Positions 36,209-45,172 are shown, numbered from the stretch's first letter. The stretch is 45,908 nucleotides of DNA from JANRIG01 sp033765235 (GCA_033765235.1 JANRIG010000006.1:1-45908); one strand, 5' to 3'. The notes: generated from the letters alone by a model not told the origin. Program-made: numbers and translations.

Positions 36209-36598
36209 TTAGATGCAAGGCGGGTGCAATATGCCTTGAGGAGTTATATCTATGATATTGAATATGTATCTTACATTAGGTATCATTTTCAATGTAGTAT
36301 TGTATAGGGCAGATGTAAAAAGTTTTTGGTTAATTATTTCTGTTTTTTCTACTTTTTTGAGCGTTCCTTCAGTATCTGAGTCGTCAGTTTCGGGTACGGC
36401 ATTATCTATATCCAGCACTTCTTCCAATACTACCTCTGATATACTCTCCATCTCATTCACTGATAGGTCTTCTTCCAATTCATAATCATAGTCGGCATTG
36501 TACTGTGCATCGGGTGGGTCTATACTCACATTCAGTATGACTATGCATAATAATAATGATAAAAATTGCGCAAATGACTTATTTCTAAATAGGTACAT
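36209..36598 (-). CDS. Small acidic exported protein leading the CusA operon
   Basis: This 129-residue protein has an N-terminal hydrophobic segment (signal peptide or anchor, about 8-28), then a strongly acidic stretch (about 35-75, many E and D), then a beta-like tail ending in GILHPPCI. It has no recognised domain. Bacteroidota often place a small exported Cys/His-rich protein of similar shape before CusA-type pumps (DUF6660-like); here the mid region is acidic and only the PPC end recalls it. A periplasmic metal-buffering role is inference. It is separated from the pump by 93 bp and has the mapped promoter directly in front. Confidence 0.55.
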   Translation of the reverse strand: MYLFRNKSFAQFLSLLLCIVILNVSIDPPDAQYNADYDYELEEDLSVNEMESISEVVLEEVLDIDNAVPETDDSDTEGTLKKVEKTEIINQKLFTSALYNTTLKMIPNVRYIFNIIDITPQGILHPPCI

Positions 36599-36611
36599 AG
36601 ATTTATTATTG

Positions 36612-36643
36612 CAAAAGTAATTAATTTTTAGTTGATAACCAAA
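36612..36643 (-). promoter_or_regulatory. Bacteroidota promoter for the CusA operon
   Basis: On the minus strand, TTTG (36643-36640), then 20 bp (counting from the end of TTG at 36640), then TACTTTTG (36619-36612), matching TAnnTTTG exactly. The start codon (36598) is 13 bp after the -7 element, so the leader is very short. Confidence 0.65.
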
Positions 36644-36675
36644 TATTTATATATTAATGATTGACAGAACTATGT

Positions 36676-36692
36676 AATGCTATCATAGCATT
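36676..36692. promoter_or_regulatory. 17-bp palindrome upstream of the CusA operon
   Basis: AATGCTAT-C-ATAGCATT is an 8-1-8 perfect dyad, 78 bp before the start of the acidic protein and just after the stop of the LTxxQ gene. It could be an operator for a metal sensor or a short hairpin ending the upstream transcript; no U-tract follows in the minus-strand direction. Confidence 0.4.
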
Positions 36693-36711
36693 GTCTTATT
36701 TTTTATATATG

Positions 36712-37080
36712 TCAATGTTGAGGTTTTGAGGTTATATTAATTTTTTGCAAAGCTTCATGCTTGCGTTTTTCTTTGATTAATTTTAGTTTTTGTACTTGTG
36801 ATGAGGTGAGTATTTTTGATATTATGTCATTAGTATTGGCTTTTATTTCATTAATCATGGCGCGCATGCGCTTTGGGTCTTTTACTATATCTTGGGGCAA
36901 GTATTTGAGTGAGTCTATCTTCATAGTTTCTGTTATGTATACATTTTTTACATTGTTATACTGTATATCAGATAGTTGCACATCCATTTTGAGTTGCTTG
37001 GCTTTATTTACCGCACTTTTCACCAAATTATCATTAGGCTGCAATGCACAAAAAAATATTAAAATCATAAGATACCACAT
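36712..37080 (-). CDS. LTxxQ (CpxP/Spy-like) small exported protein
   Basis: This 122-residue protein has a short hydrophobic N-terminus (MWYLMILIFFCALQ) that looks like a signal peptide. The mature helical part has LSDIQ near 36-40 and LTSSQVQKLKLIKEKRK near 91-107, the LTxxQ repeats of CpxP/Spy-type periplasmic chaperones and stress sensors. Such proteins sense envelope stress or metal, or chaperone unfolded proteins. It sits between menA and the metal-efflux operon, 10 bp after menA on the same strand, so it may be the last gene of the pth-menA transcript; a metal-stress link is inferred. Confidence 0.6.
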   Translation of the reverse strand: MWYLMILIFFCALQPNDNLVKSAVNKAKQLKMDVQLSDIQYNNVKNVYITETMKIDSLKYLPQDIVKDPKRMRAMINEIKANTNDIISKILTSSQVQKLKLIKEKRKHEALQKINITSKPQH

Positions 37081-37090
37081 ATTCCTATTG

Positions 37091-37975
37091 TTATATGCAA
37101 AGCATAATTATTCCAAAATATATTACTGTAAATAAGACATTGAGTGCATTTTTTTTAAGTAATGGGTCAATGGCATCGTTTACTTTTATTTTATATACTT
37201 CTGTCAATCTCATCAAGAGCAACAGCAAAAGAGGCACTAAATAGGGCATTTTTAAGAGTGGTGTGTATAAAAACAAAGCCAAATAGGCACTTATAAGCAT
37301 CATATATTGGTAATATTTGCTATTTTCAAAGCCTATGCGCACAGGTATTGTTTTTTTGCCTGCAAGTGTATCAGGCAAGATATCACGCATATTGTTGAGA
37401 TTGAGCACCGCCATGCTCAAGCTACCCATAGTGTAGGATAGTAACAATACTTTTGCATCTATATCATGTACATATAAATAGTAACTTCCTGCCACACCGG
37501 CCAGCCCAAAAAACAAAAAAACGCTCACATCGCCTAATCCTGCGTATCCATATGGCTTTGCGCCCGCAGTGTATTTGATGGCAGCAGCTATGGCAATCAA
37601 CCCTATCAATAGCATAAGCATGAAATTGCTATCAGGCTTGCCAAATGATATATATAACAAGGCTATGCCACTGCATAATGTAAGTAGTGTAAAAACAATA
37701 ATGGCAATTTTCATAGCTTGCGGCGATATATACCCGGCTTGTACAGCTCGTTTTGGTCCTGTACGCATAGCATTGTCCGCACCGTGTTGGCTGTCGCCAT
37801 AGTCATTGGCCAAGTTTGAAAGTATTTGCAATAATACAGCAGTAACTAACGACCAAATAAATATTTGTATATTAATAAAACCATTATGAGCAGCAGCTAT
37901 AGCACCCATGGTCATGCTTGATACAGCCAATGGCAAAGTACGCAACCTCAATGCTGAAATCCAATGTTTTATCAT
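37091..37975 (-). CDS. menA: 1,4-dihydroxy-2-naphthoate polyprenyltransferase
   Basis: This is a 294-residue, ~8-TM UbiA-family enzyme that attaches the isoprenoid tail to dihydroxynaphthoate in menaquinone synthesis. The first Asp-rich site is NLANDYGD (54-61), followed by an AMRTGPKRAVQAG block, and the second Asp-rich region is NMRDILPDTLAGKKTIP. The length is normal. Its ATG overlaps the pth stop by 4 bp (ATGA), so the two are coupled. It supplies the quinone used by Complex I. Confidence 0.93.
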   Translation of the reverse strand: MIKHWISALRLRTLPLAVSSMTMGAIAAAHNGFINIQIFIWSLVTAVLLQILSNLANDYGDSQHGADNAMRTGPKRAVQAGYISPQAMKIAIIVFTLLTLCSGIALLYISFGKPDSNFMLMLLIGLIAIAAAIKYTAGAKPYGYAGLGDVSVFLFFGLAGVAGSYYLYVHDIDAKVLLLSYTMGSLSMAVLNLNNMRDILPDTLAGKKTIPVRIGFENSKYYQYMMLISAYLALFLYTPLLKMPYLVPLLLLLLMRLTEVYKIKVNDAIDPLLKKNALNVLFTVIYFGIIMLCI

Positions 37976-38535
37976 TTTGTATTATATTTATTCATAGCTA
38001 CATTTATACCCTCTGTACAAAAACTCAATATGGCTTCGCCACTTTTTTGAAGTAATGGTTCAAGATTTGCAAATTCGTCTTGCGTGAAACGGCTCAAAAC
38101 ATAATCTGATTGTCTGCCTTTGTGAAAATTGCTGCCAATACCTATCCTAAGTCTGGCATAGTTTTGTGAATTTAATACTTCGTTTATGTGATTGAGCCCG
38201 TTTTGTCCGCCACTGCTGCCTTGGGCACGCAGCCTTATGGTACCAAAAGGCAAATTAAGATCGTCTGTAATGATTAATATATTTTGTATGGGAATATTAA
38301 GTGAATGCATCCAGTATGCTACTGCCTTACCGCTCAGGTTCATATACGTAGTAGGTTTTATGAGGGTAATATTTTTGCCTTTGTACTTGTACTCTGTCAC
38401 GTATGCATGCCTGTCGAGCGAAAAAGTGAGTGTGCACTGCTGTGCCAAATGATCTACAGCCATAAATCCTACGTTGTGGCGTGTGAGCTCATACTCAGGG
38501 CCTACATTGCCCAGACCTGCAATCAAAAACTTCAT
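37972..38535 (-). CDS. pth: Peptidyl-tRNA hydrolase
   Basis: This 187-residue enzyme recycles stalled peptidyl-tRNAs. The active-site residues of the family are all visible: N10 and H20 in GLGNVGPEYELTRHNVGF, N66 in TTYMNLSG, D92 in DDLNLPFG and N112 in GGQNGLNH. The length is normal. It is the first gene of the pth-menA pair, with a -7 element directly before the ATG that suggests a leaderless mRNA. Confidence 0.95.
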   Translation of the reverse strand: MKFLIAGLGNVGPEYELTRHNVGFMAVDHLAQQCTLTFSLDRHAYVTEYKYKGKNITLIKPTTYMNLSGKAVAYWMHSLNIPIQNILIITDDLNLPFGTIRLRAQGSSGGQNGLNHINEVLNSQNYARLRIGIGSNFHKGRQSDYVLSRFTQDEFANLEPLLQKSGEAILSFCTEGINVAMNKYNTK

Positions 38536-38539
38536 ACAG

Positions 38540-38547
38540 CAAAAATA
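38540..38547 (-). promoter_or_regulatory. -7 element immediately upstream of pth
   Basis: On the minus strand, TATTTTTG lies only 4 bp before the pth ATG, with a TTCG (38572-38569) 21 bp further upstream as a weak -33. Transcription would begin at or just before the start codon, that is, leaderless or nearly so. Confidence 0.5.
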
Positions 38548-38684
38548 GTGATAAATGATATTTTTGTACGAATATGATATGAGAATAAAATATTATTATA
38601 AAAATGATGCTATTATTTACATCTACCGTAGCGGATATAGCATACTGTAAAATATGAAATGCACCTGTATAGTACTCAAAAATA

Positions 38685-39728
38685 TCAAAACAACCCTTGA
38701 ATATTCTTTGCCAACTCTTGTAAATCTGTCATCAAAAGGGTACGTATACTCAGTGCTATAATGAGTAGTGATACGGTGATCATGATAGTTTTGCGCTTTA
38801 CTTTAGATACCAAATATGCAGCAAAAGGTGCTGCAATAACACCCCCAATGATGAGTCCTGCTATGGTTTGCCAACCACTTATTTTGATAAATATCATAAA
38901 TGTACCTGCACCGGCCAGTGCAATAAAAAACTCTGCCATATTTACTGACCCTATGGTATAGTTAGCCTCTCTGCCTTTGCTCAGCAGTGTGCTAGTGACT
39001 ATAGGTCCCCAGCCGCCGCCGCCTATAGCATCCATAAAGCCGCCAAAGAGTGCCAATATTCCTATATTTTTAGTTTTTTCTTTTTTTCTAATATTAATAA
39101 ATGCCTTGCGCATAATCACTACACCCAATATCATGAGATACAAAGCCATAAATGGTTTGATATATTTACCATCTATCAAGTCTGAAATGATATAGGCTCC
39201 TAATATGGCTCCGCACACACCCGGTATTACCAAATAAAGGAATAGTTTTTTGTTTACATTTTTAAATTTAAGATGGCTCAGTCCTGATGCTCCTGTGGTA
39301 AATATTTCTGCAATATGCACACTAGCACTTGCCATGGCAGGACTAAGACCTACACTCAATAGTGAGCTGGTACAGGTGGCTCCATAAGCCATACCCAAAG
39401 CACCATCTACTATTTGCGCTGCAAATCCTATTAATATGAATTGGAAAAGGTCAGGATTAATAAAATCTTTAATTGATTGGGCAAGTTCTCTATAATTTTG
39501 ATTTTCAGAATTTTCGAGCAGATACATAGCCAAATACAAGCCTGCCAGTACCAGTACCAATGATATCACTATCCATCTTATTTTAGGATTGCGCGCATTG
39601 AACCTGTTTATCCTATCAATAAGTCTGTAGTTGGCCAGTTTGCTCACAGGCTGCTGCTCCAGAGCATCTATATCTGTTACTTGCTGCGCAATTGCCTTAT
39701 TAAAATTATTTACTATTTCTTCTGCCAT
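38685..39728 (-). CDS. TauE/SafE (TSUP) family membrane permease
   Basis: This 347-residue protein has a soluble N-terminal tail (about 1-50, charged) followed by about eight TM segments. Family features are VDGALGMAYGATCTSSLLSVGLSP near 107-130 and the second-half repeat FGGFMDAIGGGGWGPIVTSTLL near 230-251. TSUP proteins export sulfite, taurine-derived or other sulfur compounds. The presence of a sirohaem reductase in the window makes a sulfite/sulfur link attractive but the genes are 10 kb apart. The substrate is unproven. The extended hydrophilic N-terminus is longer than in typical members. Confidence 0.88.
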   Translation of the reverse strand: MAEEIVNNFNKAIAQQVTDIDALEQQPVSKLANYRLIDRINRFNARNPKIRWIVISLVLVLAGLYLAMYLLENSENQNYRELAQSIKDFINPDLFQFILIGFAAQIVDGALGMAYGATCTSSLLSVGLSPAMASASVHIAEIFTTGASGLSHLKFKNVNKKLFLYLVIPGVCGAILGAYIISDLIDGKYIKPFMALYLMILGVVIMRKAFINIRKKEKTKNIGILALFGGFMDAIGGGGWGPIVTSTLLSKGREANYTIGSVNMAEFFIALAGAGTFMIFIKISGWQTIAGLIIGGVIAAPFAAYLVSKVKRKTIMITVSLLIIALSIRTLLMTDLQELAKNIQGLF

Positions 39729-39736
39729 ATTTCATA

Positions 39737-39744
39737 CAAAATTA
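39737..39744 (-). promoter_or_regulatory. -7 element upstream of the TSUP permease
   Basis: On the minus strand, TAATTTTG matches TAnnTTTG and ends 8 bp before the start codon at 39728. No clear TTG -33 box is seen in this AT-rich sequence. Confidence 0.4.
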
Positions 39745-39932
39745 TATTATATTTATAAATAAAAAAATATAATATCGAAAATAAATATAATATTAAACAA
39801 TATCAGAATAAAATATGTAATTATAATAAATAATTGAAATATTATACCAAATATTATGTAGTTAGATTGCTATATAAATATTGCAACAAATACTTTTTTA
39901 TGAGCAACATACTTTATATCAATGAGCGTTTA

Positions 39933-39940
39933 TACATTTG
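39933..39940 (+). promoter_or_regulatory. -7 element upstream of mgtE
   Basis: TACATTTG matches TAnnTTTG and would start transcription near 39947, after the TTG at 39938 but before the ATG at 39980, which decides the start of mgtE. The remainder of the 251-bp gap 39729-39979 is AT-rich with no gene. Confidence 0.5.
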
Positions 39941-39979
39941 CCAAAAATTTTATTTTATAGGTATCATACCCTCATAAAT

Positions 39980-41332
39980 ATGTCGTACGAAAACTTAGTA
40001 GAAGACCTTCCATATATCAAAGAGGCAATCAATAACAAAAATGAGGGATACCTTAAAAATATATTCGACGACCTGTATTCCGAAGATTTTTTGCCATTAA
40101 TATATGACCTTGACAGCACCCAAATAAGCTATGTACTATCGTTGCTCGATGATGAAACTGTAGCACGCATTATCAGCAACTTAGACGAAGATACACGTCA
40201 CCAAATATTTAAGTTCTTTAACAAACATCAAATAGCCAAATTTATCAATGAGCTATACTCTGACGATGCTGCAGATATACTCAATACATTTCCTGTCAAA
40301 GACCGTGAAGAAATCATCTCACTTATTGAAGACAAAGAGATGGCTATGCACATCAATGAACTGTTGAGATATGACAATGACTGTGCCGGTGGGCTTATGG
40401 CCAAAGAATTGGTAAAAGCCAATGTGAGCTGGAATATAAAGCAAACCATAGAAGAGATACGCCTCCAAACTGAAAATGTAGAAAAACTCTACACCATATA
40501 TGTGGTAAATGATGATGACATGCTGGTAGGAAGAGTATCACTCAAAAAAATTATTTTATCTTCGGACAATACCAAAATAGAAGAGATATATGAACCAGAC
40601 ATATTATCTGTAGAGACCCACACTGATGCCCAAGAAGTAGCAGATATCATGCAAAAATATGACTTAGAAACCATACCTGTAGTGAATATGTATGGCAAAT
40701 TGGTAGGTCGTATCACCGTAGATGATGTGATGGATGTAGTAAAGCAACAAGCCGTAGTAGATATGCACGCCATGTCTGGTATATCTACCCATGTAGAGGA
40801 AGACGATACTGTGTGGAAACTCTGCAAAGCACGCTTGCCTTGGCTTATCATAGGTATATTCGGGGGGCTGTTAGGTGCATTTTTTATGGGTTTTTTTGAG
40901 CAAAATCTCGCCATAGTACCCGCCATGGCATTTTTCATACCACTCATTACTGCTACAGGTGGCAATGTAGGTGTGCAGTCATCCTCGCTTATAGTACAGT
41001 CGCTCGCGCAGACTGATACCTATGACACCAACCATGCCAAAAGATTGGTAAAAGCATTGCTGGTAGCCATAGTTAATGGATTAGTAATCTGTGGATTGGT
41101 ATTTGTTTTCGTCATATTATTTCAGCCAATCAAATTGGCATTGGTAGTATCATTGGCACTATTTTTTGTGATATTACTGGCATCATTCATGGGTACCATC
41201 ACTCCACTTATATTAGATAGATTTGGTATAAACCCTGCCTTAGCGTCAGGTCCTTTTATCACCACTGCAAACGATTTGCTGGGTATTGCCGTATACTTCA
41301 GTATTGCAGGATTGTTATACAATTTATCTTAA
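39980..41332 (+). CDS. mgtE: Magnesium transporter MgtE
   Basis: This 450-residue protein has the MgtE layout: an N-terminal superhelical domain (about 5-120), two CBS domains (about 125-250) with VVNDDDMLVGRVS and VVNMYGKLVGRITVDDV, a plug helix, and a five-TM domain with TGGNVGVQSSSLIVQSLA, the ion-path signature. It imports Mg2+ (or Co2+), gated by cytosolic Mg2+ bound to the N and CBS domains. The ATG at 39980 is supported by the -7 element and by the normal length; an in-frame TTG at 39938 would add 14 residues. Confidence 0.93.
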   Translation: MSYENLVEDLPYIKEAINNKNEGYLKNIFDDLYSEDFLPLIYDLDSTQISYVLSLLDDETVARIISNLDEDTRHQIFKFFNKHQIAKFINELYSDDAADILNTFPVKDREEIISLIEDKEMAMHINELLRYDNDCAGGLMAKELVKANVSWNIKQTIEEIRLQTENVEKLYTIYVVNDDDMLVGRVSLKKIILSSDNTKIEEIYEPDILSVETHTDAQEVADIMQKYDLETIPVVNMYGKLVGRITVDDVMDVVKQQAVVDMHAMSGISTHVEEDDTVWKLCKARLPWLIIGIFGGLLGAFFMGFFEQNLAIVPAMAFFIPLITATGGNVGVQSSSLIVQSLAQTDTYDTNHAKRLVKALLVAIVNGLVICGLVFVFVILFQPIKLALVVSLALFFVILLASFMGTITPLILDRFGINPALASGPFITTANDLLGIAVYFSIAGLLYNLS

Positions 41333-41339
41333 TTACTGC

Positions 41340-42272
41340 TTGAACAAAATACTTATCATTGATGAAATGCATCCTTCTATTGTACCTATGTTGCAAAATA
41401 TAGGCTTTGAGGTAGATTATTTGCCTCACATCACTGATAGTCAAGTATTAGAATGTGTAGAAAAATATACGGGCATAGTACTAAGGAGCAAAATATTTAT
41501 TGACAAGACTATATTAGAAAAAGCCGTCAACCTCAAATTTATAGCACGCGCAGGTGCCGGTATGGACCAAATAGTGGAAGAAGAAGTAAAAAAACGCAAG
41601 ATAGCATTGCTCAATGCACCGGAGGGCAACCGCGATGCAGTAGCAGAGCACGTGATAGGAATGATACTGTGTATGTATAATAATATATTGCGTGCAGATA
41701 GTGAGGTGCGCTCGGGTATATGGCACCGTGAGCAAAATAGAGGCATAGAACTTGGAGACAAAACAGTAGCTATCATTGGCTATGGCAATACAGGCAAAAC
41801 TCTCTCTCGCAAGTTGAGCGGATTTGCATGCAGAGTATTGGCTTATGATAAATATAAACATTTTGTCAAAAACCAATTTGCAACATTTGCCACCCTTGAC
41901 CATATCAAAGCTGAGGCAGACGTAGTGAGCCTGCACATACCTCTCACTCAAGATACTGACGGTTGGATAAACTATGCATTTTTATCAAGTTTTGCAAAAC
42001 CTATATATGTAATCAACACCTCACGCGGTGGTGTGCTAGTTATCAAAGACTTGCTTCAAGCCATAGATGATGGCAAAGTACTCGGTGCAGCACTGGATGT
42101 GCTGGAAACTGAAAACTTAGAAAAATTCAAAAAAAATGACCCATACACCTATGATAGACTTATGACAAATAACAAAATACTGCTCACCCCTCACATAGCA
42201 GGGTGGACAAATGAGTCATATATAAAAATAAATCAAGTGCTGATACACAAAATAAAGAAGTTAAAAATTTGA
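41340..42272 (+). CDS. D-isomer 2-hydroxyacid dehydrogenase, phosphoglycerate dehydrogenase-like
   Basis: This 310-residue NAD-dependent dehydrogenase starts with a TTG codon 7 bp after mgtE. The Rossmann loop is GYGNTG (147-152); catalytic R229 (NTSRGG), E258 or E256 and H285 (TPHIAG) are present, and GNRDAVAEH (96-104) fits the PGDH branch. It probably oxidises 3-phosphoglycerate for serine, or a related hydroxy acid. No C-terminal ACT domain is present, as in short-type SerA. The TTG start is chosen because it opens directly on the first strand MNKILIID; the alternative ATG 41364 would remove it. A longer version starting inside mgtE is less likely. Confidence 0.85.
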   Translation: MNKILIIDEMHPSIVPMLQNIGFEVDYLPHITDSQVLECVEKYTGIVLRSKIFIDKTILEKAVNLKFIARAGAGMDQIVEEEVKKRKIALLNAPEGNRDAVAEHVIGMILCMYNNILRADSEVRSGIWHREQNRGIELGDKTVAIIGYGNTGKTLSRKLSGFACRVLAYDKYKHFVKNQFATFATLDHIKAEADVVSLHIPLTQDTDGWINYAFLSSFAKPIYVINTSRGGVLVIKDLLQAIDDGKVLGAALDVLETENLEKFKKNDPYTYDRLMTNNKILLTPHIAGWTNESYIKINQVLIHKIKKLKI

Positions 42273-42312
42273 CAAAAGAATGTAAAAAAAATACAAGTAC
42301 AATATTTTGGGT

Positions 42313-43608
42313 TTAATTTACTTTGGCACCCCTGAGCCCATAAAATGCCATATAAAAATAGCAAACCAATGGCACAATAAAAGCAATTTGTATATTATAC
42401 ATATCAGATACAATACCTGTGACAGGTGGTAAAATAGCCCCACCCACTATAGCCATAATGAGGTACGATGAACCCGCTTTGGTGTATTTGCCAAGCTCTT
42501 TTATACCCAGTGTGAATATGGTAGGGAACATAGTACTATTGCAAAAACCTACCAATACTACAGCCCATAGCGCATAGGTGCCTGTGCCTAATATGCCGTA
42601 GGTGAGCAATGCCACTGCCAGCAATGCATTGGCCCAGAGCCACATACGAGGGTTTACCCTGGTGAGCAATGCTGCCCCGAGAAATCTGCCTACCATAGCA
42701 AAAAACATGTAGCCACTTACAAAATTTTTCGCATCCAGTTCGCCCATATTGGCTATATGTGGCAATCTTGCAAATTTTATCAAAAAACTGCCTATTGATA
42801 CCTCGGCACCCACATATAAAAATATGGCTATCACTCCAAATGTAAGATGGCTATATTGCCATACAGAAGTCTTATGGTCATTTTCTATATGGTGATTCAC
42901 CTCTTCTTCTTCAGTAGTTTCTATGCTGGGAAGATTGGAGTAATATATCAACAAACCAATTAATACCAATAATACAGCCAACCCTATGTATGGTATTATC
43001 ACAGATTTAGCTTCTGATATTTGATAGGCCAATTGTGCATCAGGACTAAGTGCATTCCACTGCTCTGTAGAATACTCCACCCCTGACAATATAAGCCACC
43101 CACCTATAAACGGACCTATAGATGCGCCCAATGAATTTATGGCCTGTGTAAAATTGAGCCTTGCTGAAGCTCCATTAGGGTTCCCCAATAGGGCTACATA
43201 AGGATTAGCAGCCACCTGCAATAGTGTAATACCTGACCCTAATATAAATAGACCTAATAAAAATATACCATATATACGTGTAAGTGCAGCTGGTATGAAT
43301 ATCAATGCACCAAAAAACATAGCAGAAAGTCCTATGATAATGCCCCATTTATAACCCACTTTTTTTATAATGGCTCCACTCGGAAGCGACATCACAAAAT
43401 AGGCACCAAAAAATGCAAATTGAACCAATGAAGACTCAAAATCAGATAAATTACAAGCTTTTTTTAGGTGAGGAATTAATATATCATTTACATTGGTCAC
43501 CAATGCCCATATAAAAAATAACGATGCCAATACAGAAAGTGCAGTGGTATAATTTTCATTTTGGTCTATTTTTAGATTAGGTTGATTACCCACAGGAGCA
43601 GTTGCCAT
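42313..43608 (-). CDS. Sugar MFS transporter, FucP/GluP family
   Basis: This 431-residue, 12-TM major-facilitator protein has FIWALVTNVNDILIPHLKK (32-50), with D42 at the position essential for proton coupling in FucP, and GSGITLLQVAANPYV (124-138). There, Q131 stands where the FucP substrate Glu lies, as in the glucose/galactose branch. It would import a neutral sugar or uronic-acid-type substrate with protons. It starts 9 bp after the GH28 gene stop, so it is cotranscribed with the GH28 enzyme; the sugar may come from pectin. Convergent with the dehydrogenase gene. Confidence 0.88.
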   Translation of the reverse strand: MATAPVGNQPNLKIDQNENYTTALSVLASLFFIWALVTNVNDILIPHLKKACNLSDFESSLVQFAFFGAYFVMSLPSGAIIKKVGYKWGIIIGLSAMFFGALIFIPAALTRIYGIFLLGLFILGSGITLLQVAANPYVALLGNPNGASARLNFTQAINSLGASIGPFIGGWLILSGVEYSTEQWNALSPDAQLAYQISEAKSVIIPYIGLAVLLVLIGLLIYYSNLPSIETTEEEEVNHHIENDHKTSVWQYSHLTFGVIAIFLYVGAEVSIGSFLIKFARLPHIANMGELDAKNFVSGYMFFAMVGRFLGAALLTRVNPRMWLWANALLAVALLTYGILGTGTYALWAVVLVGFCNSTMFPTIFTLGIKELGKYTKAGSSYLIMAIVGGAILPPVTGIVSDMYNIQIAFIVPLVCYFYMAFYGLRGAKVN

Positions 43609-43617
43609 GTATTTCTA

Positions 43618-45159
43618 TTATTTTATTTGAATATTGCTGTTTTCTATTGCCAATGACTTATACTTATCAGAGGCACCGCTTCCAATATAGTTCAAAATAT
43701 AACCGCCTGATACATTTTTGCACCAAATACCGTGGGTATAAAAAGTTGCTAAATCACTTGCCCACCCCACTTGTATATCTTTCATTTGAATATTTTTTAC
43801 ATTATATATATAGTACCCCGGTATGTCACTTTTAAATATTTGTTTATCAACTGCAAATGCAGGCCTTAAGTCAATATTCCCACCATATATTTCGTCAATT
43901 TTACTTTTTTTAATGTATAAATTACAATTGTGAAATTGTATATTTTCAATACTGTTAGCCGTTTCTGAGTATGCTACCACACCTGTTTCGGCTGTCATAT
44001 TTATATTATTAAACCTAATATTTTTAATTGTGCCTGTTTTCATACCCTCTTCCCTATTGATATTAGACACATGAATAGGCTCACCCTTACCCCACCAGTG
44101 TCCTTTATGCAGCCGTGTGTCTATTTGTATATTATTGAAAAATAAATTTTCTATACCAGCACTATCGCGGGTGAATATGCCTATACCACGATTAGATTCA
44201 TATATTACAAGGTTAGAAAATATACAATTTCTGATAGGCAAGTTTCCATACCCAATTCTTATACCTGCACTGCGCGATTGTAACAAACAGTTAGACACCA
44301 CTATATTTTCAGCATATCCTGTCTTGTTACCATATTCAAAGGTATTTATAGCAGCATCATTTTTTTGTCCGCTGTGCACTCCTACATTTTCATCAAACCC
44401 GCTTACTATCACTGCATCGTCGCCGCATCTTATATCACAATTAGATATTCTTACATTGCGCGAGTTGGTACAGTGTATGCCATCGCTGTTGGGTACCAGC
44501 AAATTGGCGTGAACAGATACTCCACTTACTTCCACATTGTCACAATCACCTACTCTCATAGTCCACTCAGGGGTGTCTTTGAGCATCACATCTTTTATTT
44601 TTATATTTTCACATTTCATGAATACCATCATCATACCGGGTCTGTATTTGTACTTTATGGGTCCATCATCTAATCCGTATTTTATATTCATAAAATCATT
44701 TCCTTGCCTGGTATATTCTACTGCCAAGTCACCGGCTATATGTGGTTGAGTTGGGTCATGAAAATACGTGCCGTTACCATTTATTTCACCACTACCTTCT
44801 ATGGTTATATTTTTAGCATTTCTTGTATAAAAAAGTCCGTATCTTTTACCATCTTTTATATAATCAGCAGTGTCTTTACTGCCTTTTATCACTGCCCCTG
44901 ACTCTAAATATAGTGTTACATTTGATTTTAAATTTATTGTGCCTGAGTAATAGATGCCTTGTGGTACATACACTTTGCCTCCACCCATTTTGTTACATGT
45001 ATTTATGGCATCGTTTATTGACTTGGTATTAATATATGTGCTATCTGATTTTGCACCAAAGTCTTTAATATTATAAAAATTTTTTTGATTGTTATCACTA
45101 CAGTTGTATAGCAATATCACAATTAATAATAAATGTAGGGGTAAATATTTTTTTGACAT
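43618..45159 (-). CDS. GH28 family lipoprotein (polygalacturonase-like)
   Basis: This 513-residue lipoprotein has a lipobox L-Y-N-C with Cys20, then FYNIKDFGA and TKSINDAINTC at the start of the right-handed beta-helix, typical for pectate-hydrolase folds. Catalytic region: PNSDGIHC (223-230) and CGDDAV (245-250) supply the three acidic residues (D226, D247, D248). The following RSAGIRIG (296-303) replaces the usual GHG and RIK motifs, so the substrate or subsite specificity likely differs from classical polygalacturonase. It should hydrolyse a pectin-type polymer or oligomer near the outer membrane, and the FucP-like permease is cotranscribed. A TAAATTTG -7 element precedes the gene. Confidence 0.88.
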   Translation of the reverse strand: MSKKYLPLHLLLIVILLYNCSDNNQKNFYNIKDFGAKSDSTYINTKSINDAINTCNKMGGGKVYVPQGIYYSGTINLKSNVTLYLESGAVIKGSKDTADYIKDGKRYGLFYTRNAKNITIEGSGEINGNGTYFHDPTQPHIAGDLAVEYTRQGNDFMNIKYGLDDGPIKYKYRPGMMMVFMKCENIKIKDVMLKDTPEWTMRVGDCDNVEVSGVSVHANLLVPNSDGIHCTNSRNVRISNCDIRCGDDAVIVSGFDENVGVHSGQKNDAAINTFEYGNKTGYAENIVVSNCLLQSRSAGIRIGYGNLPIRNCIFSNLVIYESNRGIGIFTRDSAGIENLFFNNIQIDTRLHKGHWWGKGEPIHVSNINREEGMKTGTIKNIRFNNINMTAETGVVAYSETANSIENIQFHNCNLYIKKSKIDEIYGGNIDLRPAFAVDKQIFKSDIPGYYIYNVKNIQMKDIQVGWASDLATFYTHGIWCKNVSGGYILNYIGSGASDKYKSLAIENSNIQIK

Positions 45160-45172
45160 TTTTTTAAAAAAT

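Noticed and set aside
41286..41339. Longer dehydrogenase start inside mgtE
   Set aside because: The extra residues do not match the family and overlap mgtE by 47 bp; TTG 41340 fits the first strand.
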